This document shows, in pieces, positions 8,336 through 15,279 of a stretch of DNA of 21,779 nucleotides (position 1 is its first letter; each line of letters starts with the position of its first letter). Source of the DNA: Kiritimatiellia bacterium (lineage in GTDB: Bacteria; Verrucomicrobiota; Kiritimatiellia; SLAD01); NCBI GenBank assembly GCA_007128275.1, contig SKXR01000105.1:1-21779 (forward strand), read 5' to 3'. The notes under the pieces are model-generated. The model ran no database searches and was not told where the DNA came from. It saw only the letters and a list, made by a program, of their open reading frames with translations. Made by a program: the position numbers and the translations under genes.

Positions 8336-8409
8336 GTGGCCGCCGCGGTAACGCGGTGGAAGTCGAACTGAAACGGAAGGTCCGCCACGCCGTAACCGGC
8401 GCGGCTACG
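8336..8409. repeat. Palindromic repeat between amrB and amrA
   Basis: Left arm 8336-8359 (gtggccgccgcgg..cggtgg) and right arm 8385-8409 (ccacgcc..gcgcggctacg) are imperfect inverted repeats. Both arm types recur, in the opposite arrangement, at 9020-9079. This is a dispersed element that ends about 14 nt before the amrA start codon. Confidence 0.65.
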
Positions 8410-8423
8410 TTCCGCACCGTCTT

Positions 8424-8987
8424 ATGAGCATGTTCAGCGAAGATCAAAGAGACACGCTCCGCACCATCGCGCGGGAATCCGTTGAGCATGGCCTTAAATG
8501 TGGGCGGGCGCTCCCCGTGGTCGAATCCGATCTGCCCGACTGGTTGCGGGAACCGCGTGCCACATTTGTCACGCTGGAAAAAGACGGAGAACTGCGGGGC
8601 TGCATCGGCTCGCTGGAAGCGCGGCGCCCCCTGGCCGAAGATGTCGCGGACAACGCCTACGCCGCCGCGTTCCGGGATCCGCGCTTCGCGCCGGTCCATG
8701 CGGACGAATGGCCGACACTCGATCTGCACATCGCCGTTCTGTCACCGCCCGAGGCCATGAGCGTGACTTCGGAGGAGGATCTGCTGCATCAACTGCGACC
8801 CGGCATCGACGGCCTGATCCTCGAAGAGGGCCGCGCGCGCGCCACGTTCCTCCCTTCGGTGTGGGCGCACACACCGGATCCGCGCGACTTCCTGCGCCAC
8901 CTCAAACGCAAGGCCGGCCTCCCCCCGCACTACTGGTCGGATTCGATCCGCGCATACCGCTACACCACACAATCATTCCCGGACTAG
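8424..8987 (+). CDS. amrA: AmmeMemoRadiSam system protein A (AMMECR1 domain)
   Basis: A 187-aa single-domain AMMECR1 protein. The hallmark motif LRGCIGS is at residues 57-63. It is followed by PLAEDVADNAYAAAFRDPRF and the C-terminal VWAHTPDPRDFLRHLKRKAGLP segment, so the domain is full length. The family's function is unresolved; co-occurrence with Memo and a radical-SAM protein suggests a shared modification system. The start could be ATG 8424 or 8430. Neither has a Shine-Dalgarno, because the upstream sequence is the tail of a palindromic repeat. Translation may therefore depend on read-through from amrB or an unusual initiation region. Confidence 0.92.
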   Translation: MSMFSEDQRDTLRTIARESVEHGLKCGRALPVVESDLPDWLREPRATFVTLEKDGELRGCIGSLEARRPLAEDVADNAYAAAFRDPRFAPVHADEWPTLDLHIAVLSPPEAMSVTSEEDLLHQLRPGIDGLILEEGRARATFLPSVWAHTPDPRDFLRHLKRKAGLPPHYWSDSIRAYRYTTQSFPD

Positions 8988-8988
8988 C

Positions 8989-9112
8989 AGCCCGTTGAAA
9001 AAGTCATAGCCACACCGTTCCACGCCCTTACGGGCGCGGCTACGTTGCCCATTTCTTCGTAGCCGCCGCCGTGAGGTGGATGGCATGCCCGAGGAGCGTT
9101 CTTCAACGGGCT
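8989..9112. mobile_element. MITE-like 124-bp element with terminal inverted repeats
   Basis: Perfect 11-bp terminal inverted repeats (agcccgttgaa at 8989-8999 and ttcaacgggct at 9102-9112) start one base after the amrA stop codon. Inside, 9020-9044 and 9058-9079 form a second imperfect inverted repeat (ccacgcc..ggctacg / cgtagccgcc..ggtgg) related to the repeat at 8336-8409. There is no coding capacity. The structure suggests a non-autonomous mobile element or a nested palindromic repeat. Confidence 0.6.
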
Positions 9113-9175
9113 CCCAGGGTCAATCTGTTCTCCAGCCTAAATCCGCCTTAACGAACAGGAGTCGCGAAAACCAGC

Positions 9176-9267
9176 GGCCTTGGAGGGTCGAGCTCTGCGA
9201 GACCGGTTCGCGGCGACGCGCCTTTGTCGTGCGTGCCGACGTTTTGGAGGGGCGAGCCCTCCAAAAC
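9176..9267. repeat. Related palindromic units with a perfect 11-bp hairpin
   Basis: A unit beginning ttggagggtcgagc at 9180 is followed by a related unit, ttggaggggcgagc, at 9244. The second forms a perfect hairpin: gttttggaggg (9241-9251), loop gcgag, ccctccaaaac (9257-9267). There is no T-tract on either side, so it is a repeat hairpin and not an obvious terminator. The gap 9113-9361 otherwise holds nothing recognisable. Confidence 0.6.
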
Positions 9268-9361
9268 AATGGGTAATCGTCGGATGTGCCATTCAATGCA
9301 GAGAACGGAATGATCCTGATTCCCTTGCCACACGCTATGCGTAGGGGTATAAGCGCGGGAT

Positions 9362-11002
9362 ATGGCTTGGCGTTCCATTCTTGCAACGTGGCTCATCGCG
9401 GCGTGGCCCCTCATTACCGGCGCCGGCGTCAATCCGCCCGCCACGGTAATCGGCATGGATTTTTCCGAGATCGAGATCGACGGCGTGCACGTCGTGATCG
9501 GCGACGAACCCTTGTGGCTCAAATCCATACGGACCGACGGCGGCACGTTCGATTCAACCCTTGGCGCATGGGTCGCCGACGCGGGATTGGAAGTCGGCGT
9601 GGGCCGACTGATCATTCGCCTGGATCGCGACGACATCCCCTCTTCAGACCTCGCGTTATCGCTCGTTTACCAGGAAATGCACGGCAGCGATTTTGTTGTG
9701 CAGTTGCTGGACGACGACGATCGCATTGTCGCGCTCGATTTATTCTCCAATATTGTCTCGGCCGGACGCGAAGCCAAGACGGACACGTTCATCATTTCCT
9801 TCCTGAATCACCCGACCGCGACGCAGATCGTGTTGCGCCGTGTCCGCGGCGAGGTTCGGATTTATGGCTTCGCAATCACCCCCGTCGCTTGCGAGGTGCC
9901 CCTCCTCGATTGCGACGAAAACGAGCTAGCCGGTATTCTCGGACGCGAGATGATGTCCAATGACGCATTGGCGCGCGAGATGGAGCGGATCGTGGGAAAA
10001 CAGGCCCGCACGGTGGACTGGAAACAAAGCGCGGTCCAGATCCCGGTGCCGCTGTCCGAGAAGAATGAAATCGCCCACGACGCCCTATCGAAACCCGGCT
10101 ATCCGGAATACGAACCCGCCACGGAACCGGTCGTCGGAAACATCCTGTTGTCTTCGACCGGCACGGCCCTCTTCTTCGCCTCCTCGTGTTTGAGAAAATT
10201 GAACCTCTATCATGCCGGCGCCATCGCCGAAATCCCCGGCTTGCTCACCAGTCGCGATGCCTTTGACTTGCTGCTCAGCGGCGCGGCGCCCGCCGCCATC
10301 ATGAGCATTCCCATGACCGTGGCGGAACGGGAGCAGTTCTACCGGAATTTCGGGTATCACCCCATCGAAGCGCCCGTGGCCATGGACGCCATCCAGCTGG
10401 TCGTCAGCCGGGACAATCCGCTGAACAGCCTGACCATCCCCCAATTGGACGCCATCTACGGGTCGGAAAGGCGGGCGGGCGAAACCCAGCTGATCCGAAT
10501 GTGGGGCGATTTGGGGTTCGACGGTGAATGGCGCGACAAACCGATAGAAGCGTTCGGAGGGACCGCCTCCGGTGGAACGGCGCGTCTCTTCCAATCCCTC
10601 GTTCTACAGGGCGGACCGTATCGCGAGGATCTCCTGACCAAAGATTACCGGGGCGGGTATTACCTCGGCATTGTGCGCGAGGCGGCCACGAATTCCGCCG
10701 CTATCGGATATTCGAACCTGCAGCATCAACATCCCAACATGAAGCGTGTCGCCTTGGCGCGCAACAGCGGCGAAGAGCCCGTGCCGATTGCCGCCGACAC
10801 CGTGCACAGCGGCGCGTATCCATTGAGCCGCTACCTTTATATCTATATCAATGCCCCCACTCCCGACCGAATGGACCCGGTGGTGCGCGAGTTTCTGCGC
10901 ATCCTGTTGAGTCGCGAAGGGCAGGAATTGGTGGGCGAGAACAGGCAGATTCCTTTGGGGGTCGAACAAATTCTGGAAATCCGCCGGCAACTGAATCTGT
11001 AG
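9362..11002 (+). CDS. Exported protein with PstS-like substrate-binding C-terminal domain
   Basis: A 546-aa protein with a signal peptide (about residues 1-22). Residues about 28-175 form an unrecognised, strand-rich domain that could be a beta-sandwich. A short linker rich in charged residues (about 185-245) follows. Residues about 255-530 resemble the periplasmic phosphate-binding (PstS-like) fold: GNILLSSTGTA, the hinge-type VVSRDNPLNSLTIPQLDAIYGSE, GTASGGTARLF, then YPLSRYLYIYIN and a C-terminal 'VREFLRILLSREGQELV'. No PstABC transporter genes are adjacent, so binding or sensing without transport is possible. The ligand is not established. The start has no strong ribosome-binding site but gives the signal peptide directly. 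Confidence 0.8.
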   Translation: MAWRSILATWLIAAWPLITGAGVNPPATVIGMDFSEIEIDGVHVVIGDEPLWLKSIRTDGGTFDSTLGAWVADAGLEVGVGRLIIRLDRDDIPSSDLALSLVYQEMHGSDFVVQLLDDDDRIVALDLFSNIVSAGREAKTDTFIISFLNHPTATQIVLRRVRGEVRIYGFAITPVACEVPLLDCDENELAGILGREMMSNDALAREMERIVGKQARTVDWKQSAVQIPVPLSEKNEIAHDALSKPGYPEYEPATEPVVGNILLSSTGTALFFASSCLRKLNLYHAGAIAEIPGLLTSRDAFDLLLSGAAPAAIMSIPMTVAEREQFYRNFGYHPIEAPVAMDAIQLVVSRDNPLNSLTIPQLDAIYGSERRAGETQLIRMWGDLGFDGEWRDKPIEAFGGTASGGTARLFQSLVLQGGPYREDLLTKDYRGGYYLGIVREAATNSAAIGYSNLQHQHPNMKRVALARNSGEEPVPIAADTVHSGAYPLSRYLYIYINAPTPDRMDPVVREFLRILLSREGQELVGENRQIPLGVEQILEIRRQLNL

Positions 11003-11061
11003 CTACAAAAGCGGAATCCCCGTTTCAGCGAGCCTGCCCATCAGCAGACGGCTGCGGATCA

Positions 11062-11505
11062 TCATGCCGCGCGAGGCGGTGGCCGATGGCCGGCTCCCAC
11101 GCCTTCCGAACGCGCCGGGCTTTCGCGCGTTTGACGATGGTGGTGCTGCCCGGCGAAATCCTGCGGTTCATAGACGTGCGGATGCGGTTTGCCGACAATC
11201 CGCGGCGCGTGATGAGGATGTCGCATGTACTCGCGCGCATGATGCATCGATTCCCGCAAACGATCCCACAGGATTTCTGTGCCGCACTTGAGCTCTTCCC
11301 ACGCGTCGGAAGGGGCGCTCTCAATCTCCTGCAGCTTACGCCGGGCTTCATCCCGTTTCCGCATGATCGGGCTGAGCCGTTCCTCGTAGAATATCTTGAG
11401 ATGCGGCGCAACCCGCTGGAGCCCCGCCTCCAACCCGTCGATCTCGGCGCTCCACGCGTCGAGCTGCTCTTCTAAGCGCTCTATGTATTGTTTTTTCAGG
11501 CTCAT
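11062..11505 (-). CDS. Small coiled-coil protein with His/Arg/Pro-rich tail
   Basis: 147 aa. Residues 1-92 are almost continuous charged helix with coiled-coil character (KKQYIERLEEQLDAWSAEID ... RKRDEARRKLQEIE) and end AWEELKCGTEILWDRLRES. This resembles the small heptad-rich stress proteins often labelled sll1863-like; the resemblance is by eye. The tail (about 93-147) is unusual, with repeated His, Arg and Pro and no predicted fold, and might come from a frameshift near the 3' end. ATG 11505 has GAGG 6 nt upstream; the frame is open further upstream, but without support. It is transcribed opposite to its neighbours. Confidence 0.65.
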   Translation of the reverse strand: MSLKKQYIERLEEQLDAWSAEIDGLEAGLQRVAPHLKIFYEERLSPIMRKRDEARRKLQEIESAPSDAWEELKCGTEILWDRLRESMHHAREYMRHPHHAPRIVGKPHPHVYEPQDFAGQHHHRQTRESPARSEGVGAGHRPPPRAA

Positions 11506-11891
11506 CACACACCTCGCTTTCACTATAAGAAGATACCCTATATAGCCATCGGCGAATAGCTGACCGTGCCGAAAAAGGCGATTTTTCATGACGGAGGACA
11601 ACCCGGTCATTCCAAGATGACGATTTGGGCCGACGCGACGAAATGCAACTGGGGGGGGTGATCATCGCGCACCCGCTCACAACAGACCGGCTTGGAGGAA
11701 GCGCCGAACACACACGCGCGAGGCCCCGATGCCATGCAAAAAGAGGAACCTTGGCGATCGACTGGGGTCGTTTATTCATCACGCTTTTCGCTATGTAGCA
11801 GGGGGTCGCGACCGGAGTGTACGTGATTTAGGGGAATAATGCCCCGGCATGAAGACTCGGACTCATATACCCATGAATTAGCGAGGCTTCT
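11506..11891. other. Divergent intergenic region, no gene seen
   Basis: This 386-nt gap separates the minus-strand coiled-coil gene from the plus-strand ECF sigma gene, so both promoters should lie here. Visible landmarks are an AT-rich patch at 11520-11545, upstream of the coiled-coil gene, and a run of eight G at 11651-11658. I could not place a convincing -35/-10 pair or an ECF-type autoregulatory promoter. Confidence 0.4.
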
Positions 11892-12521
11892 ATGATCATG
11901 CCTAACACAACACGTTCACGCACCGAGACCACGCCTCGCGTGAACCCCGCCACCTGGGTCGAGAAACACGGCGCCTACTTGCATCGCTACGCGATGTATC
12001 GCCTGGGAAACGAGACGGCAGCGAAGGATGTCGTGCAGGAAACCTTTCTCGCCGCCATGAAAGCGAAGGACCGCTTTTCCGGCAAGTCCAGCGAACGCAC
12101 ATGGCTAACCGGCATCCTCAAGCACAAGGTCGTCGATCAGTTCCGGGCAAACGGACGCGAGCAGGCGTACGAAGACCAGCACCTCGCACACGAATTACAA
12201 CGCGCCGAACACGCCTATCTCGACCGCAAAGGGCGCTGGAAGGTCGTGCCGACGCAGAGTCATACCCACCCCGCACAAGCGCTCGAACGCGCCGAATTCT
12301 GTGAGATGTTCGCCGGCTGTCTATCGCAACTACAAGGACGCTTGCAGACCGTCTTCACCTTGCGCGAAATGGAAGGACAAAGCTCGGAACAGATATGCCG
12401 CACCCTCAACATCACAGCGAGCAATCTCTGGGTGACTTTGCATCGCGCGCGAAAACGGTTACGTTCGTGTATGGAAGCTAAACGAACCGGCTCGGCGGGG
12501 ACATGTTGTGAGCACGGCTAA
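11892..12521 (+). CDS. ECF-type RNA polymerase sigma factor
   Basis: A 209-aa alternative sigma factor of the extracytoplasmic-function class. Region 2 spans about residues 25-88 (HRYAMYRLGNETAAKDVVQETFLAAM, then ERTWLTGILKHKVVDQFR). Region 4 spans about 135-193 (FTLREMEGQSSEQICRTLNITASNLWVTLHRARKRLR), the -35-binding helix-turn-helix. A long charged linker lies between. No zinc-finger anti-sigma gene follows, as it often does in relatives. Instead the next ORF, an exported DUF3047 protein, overlaps the 3' end. The extreme C-terminus has a Cys-Cys-Glu-His cluster (positions 205-208) of unknown meaning. ATG 11892 has GAGG about 5 nt upstream. Confidence 0.9.
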   Translation: MIMPNTTRSRTETTPRVNPATWVEKHGAYLHRYAMYRLGNETAAKDVVQETFLAAMKAKDRFSGKSSERTWLTGILKHKVVDQFRANGREQAYEDQHLAHELQRAEHAYLDRKGRWKVVPTQSHTHPAQALERAEFCEMFAGCLSQLQGRLQTVFTLREMEGQSSEQICRTLNITASNLWVTLHRARKRLRSCMEAKRTGSAGTCCEHG

Positions 12522-13218
12522 CCCATTCATGAAACGATTCGCGTGCGTTGCGATCTTGCTCCCTCTCTTCCTACAGGCGGGAGAACCGGTGCTGCACGAG
12601 GAGTTCCGCTCACTGGACGCATGGGAGCGGTTAACATTCCCCAAAATCCCGGACCATACCGAGTATGCCATTGAAGCTGATGATGACCGGGCCGTGCTGC
12701 GCGCTGAAAGCCGGGCTTCCGCATCGGGACTCGTCAGCAAGGATTCGTTCGATGTATACGCGCATCCACGAATGAACTGGCGCTGGAAAGTGGACAACAT
12801 CTATTTCAACCGCAACGTGCGGGAAAAGGACGGCGACGATTATCCGATCCGCATCTATGTGCTGTTCGAATACGATCCCGACAAGGCCTCATTCGGACAA
12901 CGCGTCCAGTATCGCGCCGCGCGCCTGTTGTATGGCGAATATCCGCCACACCGCACGCTGAACTACGTATGGTCCAGCGCGGAGGACACGCCGGACATCT
13001 ATCCGAACCCGTTCACCGACCGCGCGCGCATGATCCCGCTGCGGCGCGGCCCGGCGCACGTCGGCGAATGGGTCGAGGAATCGGTTCACATTGTGGAGGA
13101 TTATCGCCGCGCGTTCGGCGAAGATCCGCCCCGCATCGCCCGCATCGCGATCATGAACGATTCCGACAATACCGGCGAAGCCGCCGTGTCCTGGGTGGAT
13201 TGGATTCGTGCGGAATAA
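12508..13218 (+). CDS. Exported DUF3047 family protein
   Basis: 236 aa from GTG 12508, or 229 aa from ATG 12529. The hydrophobic N-terminus (FACVAILLPLFLQAG) is a likely signal peptide. The DUF3047 pattern is clear: WRWKVDN, DYPIRIYVLFEYDP, LNYVWSS, GEWVEESVHIVEDYRRAFGEDPP, then 'IAIMNDSDNTGE'. The function of the family is unknown; the conserved Trp, Asp and Tyr suggest a strand-rich extracytoplasmic fold. GTG 12508 overlaps the ECF sigma stop by 14 nt and has a GGCGGGG-type site 7 nt upstream. ATG 12529 lies 7 nt after that stop. Either way translation is probably coupled to the sigma gene. Confidence 0.85.
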   Translation: MSTANPFMKRFACVAILLPLFLQAGEPVLHEEFRSLDAWERLTFPKIPDHTEYAIEADDDRAVLRAESRASASGLVSKDSFDVYAHPRMNWRWKVDNIYFNRNVREKDGDDYPIRIYVLFEYDPDKASFGQRVQYRAARLLYGEYPPHRTLNYVWSSAEDTPDIYPNPFTDRARMIPLRRGPAHVGEWVEESVHIVEDYRRAFGEDPPRIARIAIMNDSDNTGEAAVSWVDWIRAE

Positions 13219-13281
13219 TTCGCCACGCCCAAGACTCCTATTCACTGAAGCATACAACCGAACACGAGAGGAGCTCACTTC

Positions 13282-13812
13282 ATGTCATTCACCGTACACA
13301 CCAAAGAATCCGCCCCGGCCGAATCCAAACCGGTCTTGGAACAGATTGAGAAAGCGTTCGGGTTTATTCCGAACATGTCCGCCGTTTTGGCCGAATCGCC
13401 GCTGGCCTTGACGGCCTATGCGACCGTAACCGGTATCGCCGAAGAGAAATCCAAGCTCACGCCGGAAGAGCAGCAGGTCGTCATGCTGACCGTCAGCCAC
13501 CAAAACGGCTGCGACTACTGCGTGGCCGCCCACACCAAGTTGGCCGACATGAAGAAGGTGCCTGCAGCCGCGGTCCATGCGATCCGGGAAGGGCAGAACC
13601 CTTCTGACGAAAAACTGTCCGCACTGGTTCGCGCTACACGCTCCATCATTCAAGAACGAGGCTGGATCGATGCAGACGCCCTGAACACGTTTTTGAATGC
13701 GGGCTACGAGAAAGCGCACCTGTTGGACGTCGTGACCATTGTTGCACTCAAAACAATCAGTAACTATACTAATCACATCGCCGCCACACCGCTTGATCCG
13801 GCCTTCGCGTAG
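13282..13812 (+). CDS. Carboxymuconolactone decarboxylase / AhpD-like CxxC protein
   Basis: A 176-aa helical protein. The family's peroxidase-type active site is present: Cys77-Asp-Tyr-Cys80 followed by His84 (CDYCVAAH), preceded by a conserved Glu-Glu in LTPEEQQVVML. The N-terminal VLEQIEKAFGFIPNMSAVLAESP is characteristic of the peroxidase-related subgroup. AhpD-like members reduce peroxides or peroxiredoxins through the cysteine pair, and a cytosolic antioxidant role is inferred. ATG 13282 has GAGGAG 8 nt upstream. It sits 65 nt before gdhA and could share its transcript, although the gap holds a possible weak promoter. Confidence 0.9.
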   Translation: MSFTVHTKESAPAESKPVLEQIEKAFGFIPNMSAVLAESPLALTAYATVTGIAEEKSKLTPEEQQVVMLTVSHQNGCDYCVAAHTKLADMKKVPAAAVHAIREGQNPSDEKLSALVRATRSIIQERGWIDADALNTFLNAGYEKAHLLDVVTIVALKTISNYTNHIAATPLDPAFA

Positions 13813-13877
13813 TGGGTTGACCCGCCTGGCGGCCCGCGATAAGGCCGGCAAGAGCACAAACCCGGGGAGGCAGGAAT

Positions 13878-15242
13878 ATGCCCGAGCAACAGACGGACGC
13901 GGTCCGCGACGCCGTTGATCATTTCATGAAAGGACTGATCAAACGAAATCCCGGCGAACCGGAATTCCATCAGGCCGTGCACGAAGTCGTCGAATCGCTG
14001 ATGCCGGTCGTATTGGATAACGAGCGGTACCGGCAGGAAGAGATCCTCGAACGCATGACCGAGCCCGATCGCGTGGTCATGTTCCGGGTTACCTGGGAAG
14101 ACGATGAAGGGCGATTCCGCGCGAATCGCGCGTGGCGCGTGCAGTTCAACAACGCCATCGGCCCGTACAAGGGCGGGCTTCGCTTTCACCCGTCCGTCAC
14201 GCTCGGCGTATTGAAGTTTCTCGGTTTCGAACAGGTGTTCAAGAACAGCCTGACCGGCCTGCCGATGGGCGGCGCGAAAGGCGGTTCGAACTTCAACCCA
14301 AAAGGCAAGAGTGATCATGAAGTCATGCGCTTCTGTCATTCCCTGATGATCGAGTTGCATCGGCACATCGGCGAAGATACCGACGTGCCCGCCGGTGATA
14401 TCGGCGTGGGCGCGCGCGAGATCGGCTACCTGTTCGGCCAGTACAAGCGGCTGGAGAATCGCGTCACGGGCATTCTCACCGGCAAGGGCCTTTCATTCGG
14501 AGGCAGCCACGTCCGTACCGAAGCGACCGGCTACGGGTGCGTGTATTTCTGCCGTCACATGTTGAACGAGCGCGGCGAGGAATTGAAGGGGAAGGCGGTC
14601 ACCGTTTCCGGCTCCGGCAACGTCGCTATCTATGCCGCGCAAAAACTGATTGCGCTCGGGGCCAAGGTGTTGACCCTTTCCGATTCGTCCGGATTTGTGC
14701 ATGACCCGGACGGCATCGGTACCGACAAACTGGAATTCATACGCGCCCTGAAGGAGGAGCGGCGCGGGCGGATCAACGAATATGCGGAGAACTTCAAGGG
14801 CGTGACGTTTCACAAAAACAAACGCCCGTGGAATGTCCCGTGCGATATCGCCATGCCGTGCGCGACCCAGAACGAGATCAGCGCCACCGACGCCAAGACC
14901 CTTTTGGATAACGGCGTGATGGCGGTCTGTGAGGGCGCGAACATGCCGACCACACTGGAGGGCGTACACGCGTTCATCAAGGCGGGCATTCTCTACGCGC
15001 CCGGCAAAGCCGCCAACGCGGGCGGTGTTGCCGTGTCCGGCCTGGAACAAAGCCAGAACGCGTTACGCCTCTCGTGGAGCGCCGAGGAAGTGGACGAGAA
15101 ACTGCAAACCATCATGAAGAACATCCACGCACAATGCGTGAAGTACGGCAAGAACGGCAAACACATCAACTACGTCAAAGGCGCCAATATCGGCGGATTC
15201 GTGCGCGTGGCGGAAGCCATGTCGGCCTACGGGGCGGTGTGA
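13878..15242 (+). CDS. gdhA: NADP-type glutamate dehydrogenase
   Basis: A 454-aa hexameric-type enzyme interconverting 2-oxoglutarate plus ammonium and glutamate. Visible features are the substrate/catalytic region LPMGGAKGGSNFNPK (residues 128-142, catalytic-type Lys134), PAGDIGVGAREIGYLFGQYK with Asp174, and the Rossmann motif SGSGNVAIYAAQ at 244-255. Ser268/Ser270 after the second strand fit NADP rather than NAD use; this is an inference. The length and the N-terminal extension match NADP-specific bacterial enzymes. The start has GGGAGG 7 nt upstream. A weak promoter (TTGACC at 13817, GATAAG at 13838, 15-nt spacer) may serve it. The ThDP-enzyme gene begins 37 nt after its stop. Confidence 0.95.
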   Translation: MPEQQTDAVRDAVDHFMKGLIKRNPGEPEFHQAVHEVVESLMPVVLDNERYRQEEILERMTEPDRVVMFRVTWEDDEGRFRANRAWRVQFNNAIGPYKGGLRFHPSVTLGVLKFLGFEQVFKNSLTGLPMGGAKGGSNFNPKGKSDHEVMRFCHSLMIELHRHIGEDTDVPAGDIGVGAREIGYLFGQYKRLENRVTGILTGKGLSFGGSHVRTEATGYGCVYFCRHMLNERGEELKGKAVTVSGSGNVAIYAAQKLIALGAKVLTLSDSSGFVHDPDGIGTDKLEFIRALKEERRGRINEYAENFKGVTFHKNKRPWNVPCDIAMPCATQNEISATDAKTLLDNGVMAVCEGANMPTTLEGVHAFIKAGILYAPGKAANAGGVAVSGLEQSQNALRLSWSAEEVDEKLQTIMKNIHAQCVKYGKNGKHINYVKGANIGGFVRVAEAMSAYGAV

Positions 15243-15246
15243 AGAA

Positions 15247-15270
15247 GGGTTCAGGGTTCAGGATTCGGGA
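15247..15270. repeat. Heptanucleotide array between gdhA and the ThDP-enzyme gene
   Basis: Units gggttca, gggttca, ggattcg, then gga. The first two are the inverse complement of the cctgaac-type units at 4114-4130 with a one-base phase shift. The array ends inside the ribosome-binding region of the downstream gene (GGGAG, 8 nt before its ATG). Confidence 0.7.
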
Positions 15271-15279
15271 GATAAGATT

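Noticed and set aside
6705..8729. 674-aa minus-strand ORF antisense to the kinase and amrB
   Set aside because: It lies opposite three well-supported genes, shows no recognisable domain, and long antisense frames are expected in GC-rich coding DNA.
10528..11475. 315-aa plus-strand ORF overlapping the PstS-like gene and the coiled-coil gene
   Set aside because: It crosses two better-supported genes in other frames and has no domain signature.
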